A stretch of DNA of 64,000 bases from assembly GCF_900142215.1 (NCBI RefSeq), contig NZ_FRAC01000019.1:74828-138827 (forward strand), written 5' to 3'. A model generated the notes under the pieces. That model ran no database searches. It was not told where the DNA came from and saw only the letters and a program-made list of their open reading frames with translations. The translations under genes were made by a program, and so were the position numbers. This DNA comes from Anaerocolumna jejuensis DSM 15929 (GTDB lineage: Bacteria > Bacillota > Clostridia > Lachnospirales > Lachnospiraceae). Positions within the stretch are counted from its first letter, which is position 1, and the number at the start of each line of letters is the position of its first letter. Shown one piece after another: positions 17,553 to 26,423 of this stretch.

Positions 17553-17797
17553 CGGACGATGACCAAGGGGGTTGTTTTGGAGTTTTGTTACGCGAGAACC
17601 CTTATTCTACTAAAGCAGCAGAAAACGTAACTGGCAGGTAAATCAGCGCCAAACTCGCTGTGACAAATATGGCTGTGTCAGTTAACGAGCTCAAACAGTG
17701 GCACTGTTTTACCTAGTCACGTTTCCTGCCGCTTAAGTGTCATAAGGAACCTCTTGAGACAAAACTCCAAAACAATCCCCTTGGTCATCTGTGTATA
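17553..17797 (+). ncRNA. Large hairpin element, copy 1 (candidate structured RNA)
   Basis: A 232-base imperfect hairpin (17558-17789) flanked by CGGAC and TGTGTATT. The terminal arms (17558-17588 and 17759-17789) pair over 31 positions with a single G-U. An internal loop follows (CTACTAAA against TTAAGTGTCAT), then a second stem (around 17614-17641 against 17708-17732) and an apical region with small hairpins. The apical sequences CCAAACTCGCTG (17649-17660) and GAGCTCAAACAGTGG (17687-17701) recur in copy 2. No protein-coding potential was seen. RNA, single-stranded DNA function and a mobile element are all possible. Confidence 0.6.
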
Positions 17798-17880
17798 TTC
17801 ATTATTTGGTCCTATGCGTTTGCTGTGCCTAGTACCCTATAAGACTAAAACTACAAAACAACTTAAGAGGGTTTATTGCC

Positions 17881-18125
17881 AATACCCAGATGATTTTGGC
17901 TTACCTTTCATAATTTTCTATTGAGGAGTTCCCTAATGACACTTAAATGGCGGCAGCTGTTCCTAGGTAAAATTATACCACTGTCTGAGCTCACAGCTCC
18001 ACAAAAAAACAACCTCCCAGCGAGTTTGGTATAATTTCACCTGCCAGGAACAGCTGCCGGCATTTTAGTGGAATTTGGAACCCCGAACAAGAAAATTACG
18101 AAAGGTAAGCCAAAATCATCGTCCG
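17881..18125 (-). ncRNA. Large hairpin element, copy 2, inverted
   Basis: A second 232-base hairpin (17889-18120) that aligns with copy 1 when read on the minus strand. The flanks CGGAC and TGGGTATT and the internal sequences CTGGCAGGTGAA, CCAAACTCGCTG and GAGCTCAGACAGTGG are kept, the first two of these at the same offset (73 and 91) from the end. The 31-bp terminal stem keeps only the GATGA/TCATC tip; the rest has different sequence but still pairs except for one position. About 83 bp separate the copies, whose 3' ends face each other. Confidence 0.6.
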
Positions 18126-18223
18126 TTCCCAACCCCCCCTTATCTATCTACTACAATCCTCAAAGGATAAACGCATGAGTAAATTTATAATGATTCATGC
18201 ATATGTCGTGAATTTCAGATGAT

Positions 18224-19144
18224 TTAACGTGAATTTCCATCTTCCCCAATATGTGCATTTTCATATACAAACTGCATTACCCTATCGGCTAGAAAAACGA
18301 AATGCAGGTCGGTGCCATTTCCCATTTTATCTGCCAATTCCTTTTCTGTGGCAACACCAAAGAATTTGATTCGCTGCTTCACTTCCTGTTTGTACTCTTC
18401 CTCATTCACTGCAATGTTTTCCGCCTTTGCAATGGCGTAGACCAAAAGATCGCTTTTTACATAATTCAAAGCCTTTGTCTGAATATCCTCTTCTGTAACA
18501 CCAAAATATTTAAGAACCTCCTCATAGGATTTTCCAAATACACCTATATATCCTTTATACCCTGCCTTTACCTGGGTTATCTGGGTATCCAGCATATCCT
18601 TGGGATACTTGATCAATACCGCCTGCTTCAAGGCCGCATCCCAGGCCCGATTCATCAGATCGTTCTGCCGCGAGGATTCATTTAACTTTTCCAGATTCTT
18701 TTTAATGACTTTTTTATATTCTTCGATTGAATCATAGCCTGAAACAGCTTTTACATTTTGGCTTGTCAGGGTGCTTTCTCCAGTCCCCTTCAAGGCGTAG
18801 GCAATCTGTTCCTGAATATCTTCATCGGTAATTTTCTTGTTTTTAGGCAGTTCTACTGCTACTCCTACATAGTTTCCTAGACGAATACAGGAGGGGTAAT
18901 CCTCCACTGTCATTGCTTTGTTTACCATTTTGGCAGTTCTGTCCAATTTTACATTACTGTCTATTTTTACATTACCATCTAATTTTGTATCACCGTTTAT
19001 TTTAACGTCACTGTCTAATTTTGCATCACCGTTTATTTTAACGTCACTGTCTAATTTTGCATCACCGTCTATTTTTCTACTGCAGCCGGATAACTGAAAA
19101 GAGCATATGATTATTAACAAAAGCCAAATATATGATTTTCTCAT
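18224..19144 (-). CDS. Lipoprotein with hexapeptide repeats and trigger-factor-like domain
   Basis: A 306-aa exported lipoprotein. Residues 1-21 form a signal peptide ending in the lipobox LSGC. Residues about 24-70 contain repeated six-residue units of the type K-[LI]-D-[SG]-D-[VA] that alternate KLDSDV and KINGDA. The remainder (about 75-300) resembles the C-terminal chaperone domain of trigger factor and SurA-like foldases, with KNKKITDEDIQEQIAYAL and DIQTKALNYVKSDLLVYAIAKAE. A role in folding or holding exported proteins at the outer membrane face is plausible, but not proven. The helical part lacks an FKBP-type isomerase insertion. Confidence 0.75.
   Translation of the reverse strand: MRKSYIWLLLIIICSFQLSGCSRKIDGDAKLDSDVKINGDAKLDSDVKINGDTKLDGNVKIDSNVKLDRTAKMVNKAMTVEDYPSCIRLGNYVGVAVELPKNKKITDEDIQEQIAYALKGTGESTLTSQNVKAVSGYDSIEEYKKVIKKNLEKLNESSRQNDLMNRAWDAALKQAVLIKYPKDMLDTQITQVKAGYKGYIGVFGKSYEEVLKYFGVTEEDIQTKALNYVKSDLLVYAIAKAENIAVNEEEYKQEVKQRIKFFGVATEKELADKMGNGTDLHFVFLADRVMQFVYENAHIGEDGNSR
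18950..19068 (-). repeat. 18-bp tandem repeats inside the lipoprotein gene
   Basis: An 18-bp unit encoding six residues repeats about six times. A 36-bp double unit (CTAATTTTGCATCACCGT plus the next 18) occurs twice without change, so copy-number variation by slippage is likely. Confidence 0.75.
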
Positions 19145-19169
19145 AAATCACTCCTTTCTGCTTCAAAGC

Positions 19170-19207
19170 TTATGATTGGTTATGGTGTTTGCCATAACCA
19201 ATCATAA
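19170..19207. terminator. Perfect 16-bp stem-loop
   Basis: TTATGATTGGTTATGG and its exact inverse flank a 6-base loop. It lies between the GH31 gene (stop at 19244) and the lipoprotein start. No clear T-run follows on the minus strand, so it may be a terminator without a canonical tail or an mRNA-stabilising hairpin. A run of nine G follows at 19222-19230. Confidence 0.5.
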
Positions 19208-19243
19208 AATATATATAAAGAGGGGGGGGGAACGCGTTACTTA

Positions 19244-21253
19244 TTATCTTACAAATTCAAATTCCATACCATTGGTTGTAAATACAGGAATCGTATCTAA
19301 CGGAGCATCACACTCTGCAATAGTTCCTCCTTCATAGGTCTTACCAGTATTTACACATTTCCATTTCTTTCCTTCCGGTAAATATACGGAGCGCTTTCTC
19401 ATGCCCTCATATAGTACCGGCGCAACTAAGATATCCGGTCCAAACATATATTCATCGTTTATATCCCAGCAAACTTTCTGATCCGGGAAGTCATAGAATA
19501 ACGGACGGATTACCGGAGTACCTTTTTCGTGTGCTGCCCTCATCTGCTCTTTTACATAAGGTCTTAAGGCTTCCCTTGTCATGGTGCAGGTCTTTAACAT
19601 TTCATATACATCCTCACCATAGCTCCAAAGCTCATTTTCTGCGCCGCTTCCAAAGGGTTCATTGAACATCTTAGCTGCATCAGATATATTAAAATCTATG
19701 GGAAGACGGAAGCCGTGAAGCCTGGTAACCGGACAGAACAAACCGAACTGGAACCAGCGTACCAGCAATTCATGGAATTTCGGATCATGAATATCTCCGC
19801 CGGTGAAGCCGCCAATGTCAGTAGTCCACCAGGGAATACCTGAAATTCCTGTATTAAGACCTGCGGCAAACTGCCTCCTCAGGCATTCGAAGGTAGAGTG
19901 AACGTCACCGGACCATAATAGGGTTCCGTATCTCTGGCTTCCTGCCCATACGCATCTTATCAGATTCAGGATATTCTCCTGTCCCTCTGCTTCCATGCCC
20001 TCAAAGAAGGTCTTGGCATATTCAAAGGGATAGAAATTGCTGACCTTAACAGCCGGCCCATTATAATAGCGGAAGTTGTCAAAATCGTAGTGGAACATAT
20101 AATCCGGCTCTGCTTCATCCAGCCAGAATACCTTGATTCCATAGCTATAGTAATTCTTCTTTGCTTTTTCCCATACATATTTTCTGGCTGCCGGATTCAT
20201 TGCATCATAGAACACTTCATTTCCCATAAAGTTCATATTGGTTGGAGTAGCTCTTTCCGAACGGACCAGGTAACCGAGTTCTCTCATTTCTTCGTAATTC
20301 TCACTGTTTACATCCACTGTGGGCCAGATTGATACCATCAGTTCAATGCCCATTTCCTTCAGCTCATCCACCATTGCCTTGGGGTCCGGCCAGAACTCAG
20401 GGTCGAACTTCCATTCACCCTGCTCCGTCCAGTGGAAAAAGTCGCACACAATAACTGATATCGGAAGTTCTCTTCTCTTATACTCCCGTGCCACTTCCAG
20501 CAGCTGCTCCTGGGTGGTATAACGCAGCTTGCACTGCCAGAAGCCGGTTGCAAAATCAGGCATCATAGGTGTTTTACCGGTTGCTGTGGCATAAGCTTCT
20601 TCTATTTCCGCAGGTGTGTCACCGGCAGTAATCCAGATATCAATATGCTCGGAACAGTCCGCTTCCCATATGGTAACATTATTGGCAAAGGTCACGTTAC
20701 CGATTGCCGGGTTATTCCACAGGATACCATAGCCCAGATTGGAAAGAGCAAAGGGAACGCTTGCCTGTGAATTTCTCTGGGCAAGCTCTACGGAACAGCC
20801 CTTCATATTCAGCTGTCGCTCCTGGCGTTGTCCAAGGCCATAGATTTTTTCCTCATCCCTGCCTTCGAAACGAAGTTTGATTTTATAATCACTGGAGCCG
20901 ATAATCGATCTGAACTCACGTCCGAATACTGCTAACGCACTGGTCTTTTCACCGCCATCGTTTACTCTCCAGAATTCCTCCAGTAAGGTTTCCCCTTTCT
21001 GGTTGTAATAGCTCAGCCATCCAAATTCATTAAATACTGCTTTAATCTTACCGTTTACAATGGATGCCGTGTTTTCTTCTACCGTAATCTTTGCATCACA
21101 TGCTTTTCCAGGCAGTAACGCCCAGTCTTCCTCACTGACCTTTGCTGTTTTGGTTGCCCTTACACGGAAGCTGTTCTCTCCCCAAGGTTCAACCTGAACG
21201 GTTTCACCGCCATTAACGTAGATTAACTTATTTTTTTCCTGTAAAAATGCCAT
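19244..21253 (-). CDS. Glycoside hydrolase family 31 (alpha-xylosidase/alpha-glucosidase)
   Basis: A 669-aa enzyme with the GH31 layout: an N-terminal beta-sandwich (about 1-220), a TIM barrel (about 230-580) and C-terminal beta-domains. The nucleophile Asp is seen in VFWLDEAEPDY (about residue 379) and the acid/base Asp in LWSGDVHSTF (about residue 450). The substrate-pocket segment ISGIPWWTTDIGGFTGG is also present. It removes terminal alpha-linked sugars from oligosaccharides; the choice between xylose and glucose cannot be fixed from sequence alone. No signal peptide is present, so it acts on imported oligosaccharides. It lies downstream of a sugar ABC transporter in the same direction. 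Confidence 0.88.
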   Translation of the reverse strand: MAFLQEKNKLIYVNGGETVQVEPWGENSFRVRATKTAKVSEEDWALLPGKACDAKITVEENTASIVNGKIKAVFNEFGWLSYYNQKGETLLEEFWRVNDGGEKTSALAVFGREFRSIIGSSDYKIKLRFEGRDEEKIYGLGQRQERQLNMKGCSVELAQRNSQASVPFALSNLGYGILWNNPAIGNVTFANNVTIWEADCSEHIDIWITAGDTPAEIEEAYATATGKTPMMPDFATGFWQCKLRYTTQEQLLEVAREYKRRELPISVIVCDFFHWTEQGEWKFDPEFWPDPKAMVDELKEMGIELMVSIWPTVDVNSENYEEMRELGYLVRSERATPTNMNFMGNEVFYDAMNPAARKYVWEKAKKNYYSYGIKVFWLDEAEPDYMFHYDFDNFRYYNGPAVKVSNFYPFEYAKTFFEGMEAEGQENILNLIRCVWAGSQRYGTLLWSGDVHSTFECLRRQFAAGLNTGISGIPWWTTDIGGFTGGDIHDPKFHELLVRWFQFGLFCPVTRLHGFRLPIDFNISDAAKMFNEPFGSGAENELWSYGEDVYEMLKTCTMTREALRPYVKEQMRAAHEKGTPVIRPLFYDFPDQKVCWDINDEYMFGPDILVAPVLYEGMRKRSVYLPEGKKWKCVNTGKTYEGGTIAECDAPLDTIPVFTTNGMEFEFVR

Positions 21254-21503
21254 ATTAACACCATACCTTTCTTTATAATAGGACTGCCTTTCCGTTATGT
21301 ATTAACCCTGACAGTCATTTAGCTTTCTCCATGATTTGCCATATATCCTGCAGAGCAGCCAGGTTGCCAGGCACCCTGCGGGATTTAGATAAAGGATTTT
21401 CTTTTTACCGCTTGTATTTCATGTATCGATACCGCTTTTTACGAGCCTTGCATAGGAAGCTCAAACCATCATTGATTTTTTATTCTTTTTCACTGCTTTT
21501 ACT

Positions 21504-21581
21504 AATCAGGTGCCACAAATCTTATGTATGAAATGTTATCCTGTTAATAACATACCCTTTCCTGTCCTATGGCACCTGATT
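21504..21581. other. Stem-loop in the GH31 leader region
   Basis: The 370-bp gap between the binding-protein gene and GH31 holds a 12-bp outer stem (AATCAGGTGCCA, 21504-21515, against 21570-21581) and an inner stem TGTTAT/ATAACA. It could be a terminator, processing site or leader structure between the transporter and the hydrolase. Confidence 0.45.
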
Positions 21582-21621
21582 TTATTCTTTTTGTGAGCTG
21601 CTTAATGAGCTGTTCTTATGA

Positions 21622-22725
21622 TTATTTTGAAATATAGTAATTGTCGCAGGTTTCTTTCGTTACGATGCTGGCACCACTGTCCGCTGTCTTCGGAAGAGAA
21701 GGATATCCTTTTTCCATCCAGCCGTCAACGGGATTGATTAAGCCGTGTTTAATAAAATACAGATATACCATGGACCAATAACCCTGTGCGTAGGGAGCCT
21801 GGCTTACAGTAGCTTCTACCGCACCGTTCTTGATTGCATCAAGAGTCGCATCATCCGTATCGAAGGCCACAACCTTAATCTTGCCGGTAAGATTAGCCTC
21901 TGCAAGTGCCTGCTGGGTACCTGTGCTGGCTAAGAGTAATGCACAGAATACATATTTCAGATCCGGGTTATTCGTTAACAGTCCTGCTACGTTGGAGGCA
22001 CAGGTAACTTCATCGGAACCGGAGTCAACCACCTGAACCAGTTTTATATTCGGATAGTTTGCTGCTAAAGTTTCAGAAAAACCTTTGATTCTTTCATTGA
22101 TATTGGATTGTCCTGTTGTTGTTACTGCCGCAACCTTCCCGGAGCCGCCTAATTTATCACCGATATAGTTTGCTGCCGCAGCTCCTGCTGCATAGTTTTC
22201 TGTTCCCAAGAATGTAATACGGTCACTGTTCGGACTGTCAGAGTCAAAGGTTACAATGTTAACGCCATCTGCAACTGCCTTATCAATAACCGGTGCATAA
22301 GCATCTGCATCCATACAGCTTACGGCAATACCCGCGGGCTTTTTCGCACAGATTTGTTCAAAGGCTGTAACAGCCTCATTAACATCATATTCCGTCGTTC
22401 CGCCATAAACAGATGTTACACCAAACTGTTTTGCCGCATCCTCAAACCCTTTGTAACAAGTTTTCCAGTATGAATAACCGGATAAAAATGTAACCATGTA
22501 ATATTCTTCACTGGGATCTCCGACAAACGAAGCATTTGCTGTCTCAACTGTACCGCCGGATGAGGTACCTCCCTCTTTTGTCTGATCCCCGTTTGATTTG
22601 TCTGCAGTCTCTTTTTTTCCTGAATTATCTCCTGTTGTCCTCGAGCTGCAGCCTACTGCCCCAAAAATCATCAATGCCACTAATAGAACCGCTGTCAATG
22701 ATCTCCATAACTTTCTCTTTCCCAT
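21622..22725 (-). CDS. Sugar ABC transporter substrate-binding lipoprotein (ribose type)
   Basis: A 367-aa exported lipoprotein: residues 1-26 form a signal peptide with lipobox GAVGC, followed by a low-complexity linker rich in S, G, K and T, then a periplasmic-binding-protein type 1 fold (about 70-350) with VTFDSDSPNSDRITFLG and an INERIKGFSETL segment. It captures a monosaccharide or short sugar for the RbsC-type permease and RbsA-type ATPase upstream. The gene follows them in one operon. Linkage to GH31 suggests a pentose or a GH31 product as ligand. Confidence 0.88.
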   Translation of the reverse strand: MGKRKLWRSLTAVLLVALMIFGAVGCSSRTTGDNSGKKETADKSNGDQTKEGGTSSGGTVETANASFVGDPSEEYYMVTFLSGYSYWKTCYKGFEDAAKQFGVTSVYGGTTEYDVNEAVTAFEQICAKKPAGIAVSCMDADAYAPVIDKAVADGVNIVTFDSDSPNSDRITFLGTENYAAGAAAANYIGDKLGGSGKVAAVTTTGQSNINERIKGFSETLAANYPNIKLVQVVDSGSDEVTCASNVAGLLTNNPDLKYVFCALLLASTGTQQALAEANLTGKIKVVAFDTDDATLDAIKNGAVEATVSQAPYAQGYWSMVYLYFIKHGLINPVDGWMEKGYPSLPKTADSGASIVTKETCDNYYISK

Positions 22726-22779
22726 AGAACCATACCTTCCTTTCTTTTTCTTGTACTCCTCTATAAAAGTAAATATAAA

Positions 22780-23769
22780 TTAGGCTTTATATTTACGTTT
22801 ATGACTTAACAAATCAAAGAGTATTGCTAAAATAAGTATTGCACCGGAAATAAGACTCTGCCAGTTAACATCTACATTGAACAGTACCAGGGCATTACTT
22901 ATTACACTTAACATAATGACACCGACAACCGCCCCAAGAATTGTTCCTTTTCCTCCGGTCAGACTGGCACCGCCAATAACTGCTGCAGAGATTACTGTCA
23001 TTTCGGAACCGGCTCCCGTATTGGAGGTCGCTACACCAAACCTGGCAGAGGTCAGAATACCTGCAACCGCAGCCAGAGTTGCCGTGATAATGTATACCAT
23101 CTGTTTTACTTTCTTTGCATTGATACCTGACAGTATGGCGGCTTTTTCATTGCTTCCGATATAAAATACCTTCATGGCAGCGGAAGATTTTTTAACCAGG
23201 AAGTCACCCAATACAGCCATAATAATGAAAATCACTACAATAATAGGAATACCAAGGATACTGGATTGTCCCAATTTCTTAAAGGAACTGATATCTGCAC
23301 CGGCAGGTAAACTTAAGGAACTGCCGGCTGTCAGAACAAATACCGCACCACGTGCGATCTGCTGGATGCCCAGGGTTGTAATAAACGGATTTAACCCAAC
23401 ACGTCCAATCAAGGTACCTGTCAATAAACCGACCCCAATACATACTATCAGGGCAAGGATTGCTGCAAACCAAACATTTAATCCCATGCCTGCAAATACC
23501 ACGGTCAAACAGGCTGACAGACCCATAATTGCACCAACCGAAAGATCAAAGCCTCCGCTGACCAAGGCCAAGGTCATACCAATTGCAATAATACCGTTGC
23601 AGGCCAGGCCAATCAGTGTTGTCCTGATGTTGGTTGCGCTCAGGAAAATCGGTGATTTGATTGAAATACCGATAATCAATATAATTGTTACCATTAAAAC
23701 ATTAAATTCTTTAAATGACCTAATCTTCCCCAAAATGCCATTCTTTGCGCTTTGCTGCATTTTTCCCAT
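22780..23769 (-). CDS. Sugar ABC transporter permease (RbsC type)
   Basis: A 329-aa integral membrane protein with eight to ten hydrophobic segments and the family signatures GIIAIGMTLALVSGGFDLSVG (about 58-78) and GAGSEMTVISAAVIGGASLTGGKGT (about 250-275). It forms the membrane channel of a ribose/xylose-type ABC importer as a homodimer. It begins 12 bp after the ATPase stop and is followed by the binding-protein gene. Confidence 0.92.
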   Translation of the reverse strand: MGKMQQSAKNGILGKIRSFKEFNVLMVTIILIIGISIKSPIFLSATNIRTTLIGLACNGIIAIGMTLALVSGGFDLSVGAIMGLSACLTVVFAGMGLNVWFAAILALIVCIGVGLLTGTLIGRVGLNPFITTLGIQQIARGAVFVLTAGSSLSLPAGADISSFKKLGQSSILGIPIIVVIFIIMAVLGDFLVKKSSAAMKVFYIGSNEKAAILSGINAKKVKQMVYIITATLAAVAGILTSARFGVATSNTGAGSEMTVISAAVIGGASLTGGKGTILGAVVGVIMLSVISNALVLFNVDVNWQSLISGAILILAILFDLLSHKRKYKA

Positions 23770-23781
23770 AAATTTTCCCTC

Positions 23782-25284
23782 CTAATATTCACAAAACTCA
23801 GAAATCTTTGCAATAATGTTTTCTTGCGTAATATCCTCTCCCTTTAGCTCTCCAACTAAATTACCGACATTCATGATTACTACTCTGTCACACATTCCTA
23901 CAATTTCAGGCATCTCTGAGGAAATAATCACAACACCTACTCCCGCTTCCGATAACTCCCGCAGCATTGCATGGATTTCTGTTTTGGCACCTACATCGAT
24001 ACCGCGTGTGGGCTCATCCATAATAATTAATTTTGGATTCAGCGCCAGCAGTTTTGAAATCATAATCTTTTGCTGGTTACCACCGGACAGATTGTTCATA
24101 ATCTGATTGACCGTTACATATTTGATATTGATCTTCTGTTTATAATCTGCCATTTGCTTGGTTACCATTCGCCGGTTCAGCAATCCGAACCTGGATATAT
24201 TCTTCAGCTCCGGAGCCATCATATTTTCAAGCAATGTCATTGCTACGAACAGCCCGTCCTTTTTACGGTCCTCACTAAGATAGCAAATTCCATTATTTAA
24301 TGCATCTGCGTAACATTTAATCGAAACCTTGGTTCCATTCAGATACACCTCACCTGACTTTGACTTGTCGATACCGCAGATTGCTCTCGAAACTTCCGTG
24401 CGGCCGGAGCCAACAAGCCCGCATAGACCAAGGATTTCTCCTTTTCTTACCGTGAAGCTGATATCCTTAAATTCCGGCAGTCTGGTAAAGCCTTCAACAT
24501 GTAATATTTCTTCCTTCTCATTCACACAGGTGCTTTTATTGGGATACAGCTTCTTTACCTGCTTTCCTACCATTGATGAAATCACATGGTCGCTGTTGGT
24601 ACTGCCGGTATCCAGGGTTTCAATGAAGTTGCCGTCACGCAGCACGGTAAGCCTGTCCGTAATTTGGAAGATTTCAGAAAGCTTATGACTTATGTACAGT
24701 ATTCCTATCCCTTGCTTTTTGATATCTTCAATTATATTCATCAGCTTCTGTGCCTCAGATTCATTAAGACTTGATGTAGGCTCATCGAAGATAATGACCT
24801 TGCAGTTTAAGGAAAGTGCCTTTGCAATTTCAACAATCTGCTGCTGCGCTACACTTAATTCTTCCACTATCTGATCCGGTTTAATCGAACTTTCAAAGGG
24901 CTCAAGTACTTTTTCCGTCATTTCATAAAGCTTTTTCCTGTCAATAAGACCTCCTGTTTCGGGCAGGCGTCCAATAAATACATTTTCGCCTACCGTCACA
25001 TGGGAACAAAGTGCCAGTTCCTGGTGAACCAGACCAATACCAGCTTTTTGGGCATCGCTTGGATTTTTGTACTCCTGCTTTATACCATCGAGAAAAATAT
25101 CACCGTCATCCGGCTGGTGTACACCGGAGATAATATTTACCAGAGTTGACTTTCCTGCTCCATTTTCGCCTATCAGTGCATGTATTTCGCCTCGTTTCAG
25201 TTCAATTGAAACACCCTTTAAAACCTTCGTTCCAAGAAAACTTTTTTGTATGTTTTCAGTACTTAGGATAATATTATTTTCCAA
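23782..25284 (-). CDS. Sugar ABC transporter double ATPase (RbsA type)
   Basis: A 500-aa protein with two ATPase domains. Domain 1: Walker A GENGAGKST, signature LSVAQQQIVEIA, Walker B VIIFDEPTSSL. Domain 2: the family-typical altered Walker A GLVGSGRTE, signature LSGGNQQK and Walker B LIIMDEPTRGID. It powers the permease and binding protein downstream and is the first gene of the operon. The operon is divergent from a DeoR regulator with a 350-bp AT-rich promoter region in between. Confidence 0.93.
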   Translation of the reverse strand: MENNIILSTENIQKSFLGTKVLKGVSIELKRGEIHALIGENGAGKSTLVNIISGVHQPDDGDIFLDGIKQEYKNPSDAQKAGIGLVHQELALCSHVTVGENVFIGRLPETGGLIDRKKLYEMTEKVLEPFESSIKPDQIVEELSVAQQQIVEIAKALSLNCKVIIFDEPTSSLNESEAQKLMNIIEDIKKQGIGILYISHKLSEIFQITDRLTVLRDGNFIETLDTGSTNSDHVISSMVGKQVKKLYPNKSTCVNEKEEILHVEGFTRLPEFKDISFTVRKGEILGLCGLVGSGRTEVSRAICGIDKSKSGEVYLNGTKVSIKCYADALNNGICYLSEDRKKDGLFVAMTLLENMMAPELKNISRFGLLNRRMVTKQMADYKQKINIKYVTVNQIMNNLSGGNQQKIMISKLLALNPKLIIMDEPTRGIDVGAKTEIHAMLRELSEAGVGVVIISSEMPEIVGMCDRVVIMNVGNLVGELKGEDITQENIIAKISEFCEY

Positions 25285-25638
25285 TAGTCTGCTTCCTTTC
25301 TAATTTTTGTTTTTAAGTTTTTTTTATATTTAATGTTTGTTTCATGTTTATATTTTATCGTTTATTTTCGTTTTTGTAAAGAGGATTTCGTCGCAAGTTG
25401 TCACATTTGTTAATATTGCTCAAATTATGTTTTATATTTTGTGCATTATTACTTTTATCTTTTTCGTTTCTTATCCTTTTGTTACATTTCTCCAAAATAA
25501 CGAATAGGAGGATTTTTTCATTTCATTGTTTATTTCTTGTTTACACCTTGTTTATTCATTGGATTTTATTATAGTATTGCAAATATTAACAATTTCTTTT
25601 ATAATAATAGTATTGTATTATTGAGGGAGAGAACACAG
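25285..25638. promoter_or_regulatory. AT-rich divergent regulatory region with CGTTT repeats
   Basis: This gap between the RbsA-type ATPase and the DeoR gene contains repeated TTTCGTTT/TCGTTTAT words near 25358-25378 and 25466-25472. Short repeats of this type are known DeoR-family operators, so the DeoR protein probably binds here. No coding sequence is supported. Confidence 0.45.
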
Positions 25639-26421
25639 ATGTTACCGGTAGAACGACTTAATCGAATAAAAAAAATAATTTCCGATAAAAAACAAATCGA
25701 TGTGTTGACCTTATCGCAGGAGCTTAATGTTACGGAAGCCACTATTCGAAGAGATTTAGAGAAGCTGGAGAACGAGAATTTTCTAAAAAGAACTCATGGT
25801 GGTGCTGTCCTGAATGATGCGTCGATTGCAGTTTCAAATTTATTTGATATCAATGAAAAGGATGATTCCTCTTATAAGGTAATCAGTAAGATCGCATCTA
25901 AATTTGTCAACAATAATGAAGTTATATTCTTAGGCCCTGGCATTACCTCCAGATATATTGTCAGAGCATTTGATGATAAAATCAATTTAATGGTAGTAAC
26001 CACCGACTTATTAGTTGCCAGTGATTGTGCGCAATTCTGCCCCCAGGTCAAGATATTTCTTCCCGGAGGCGAATTAAACAGCTCTAATCTTCAGCTTTCC
26101 GGACGAATCACGGATACAAGTCTGAAGTCCTTTTATTTTGACAGCGCATTTTTCGATATTGACGGAATAACCCTTGAACGCGGGTACAGTGCTTCTTCAC
26201 TGGTAAAAGCATACATTATACAGGATGTTGTTACAATTTCCAAGCAGAATTTCGCGGTCTGCACCCATAATAATTTTGATACGGAGTCTGCCGCCATTGT
26301 GGGCAATATCAATATGTTTGACAATATTATCTCAAACGAATATGCTCCGCAGAAATTTAAGGAATACTACTTTATGAACAACAAACGTTTCTTTGCAACC
26401 TTTGATGCCTTCAGGAGCTGA
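25639..26421 (+). CDS. DeoR-family transcriptional regulator
   Basis: A 260-aa regulator: N-terminal DeoR helix-turn-helix (LPVERLNRIKKIISDKKQI, then VTEATIRRDLEKLE, about residues 3-55) and a sugar-phosphate-sensing C-terminal domain (SGRITDTSLKSFYFDSAFFDIDGI). The start at 25639 is chosen for the GAGGGAGAG ribosome site; the longer frame from 25537 runs through AT-rich promoter DNA. It likely represses the divergent sugar ABC operon and its own operon with the following ATPase gene. Confidence 0.9.
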   Translation: MLPVERLNRIKKIISDKKQIDVLTLSQELNVTEATIRRDLEKLENENFLKRTHGGAVLNDASIAVSNLFDINEKDDSSYKVISKIASKFVNNNEVIFLGPGITSRYIVRAFDDKINLMVVTTDLLVASDCAQFCPQVKIFLPGGELNSSNLQLSGRITDTSLKSFYFDSAFFDIDGITLERGYSASSLVKAYIIQDVVTISKQNFAVCTHNNFDTESAAIVGNINMFDNIISNEYAPQKFKEYYFMNNKRFFATFDAFRS

Positions 26422-26423
26422 AT

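Noticed and set aside
17553..18125. Integron attC site, retron or CRISPR-like array
   Set aside because: No attC core triplets, no reverse transcriptase or integrase gene nearby, and only two inverted copies without regular spacers.
23174..23785. Plus-strand 203-codon open frame opposite the RbsC-type permease
   Set aside because: Low-complexity residues typical of the antisense of a hydrophobic gene, with no family features.
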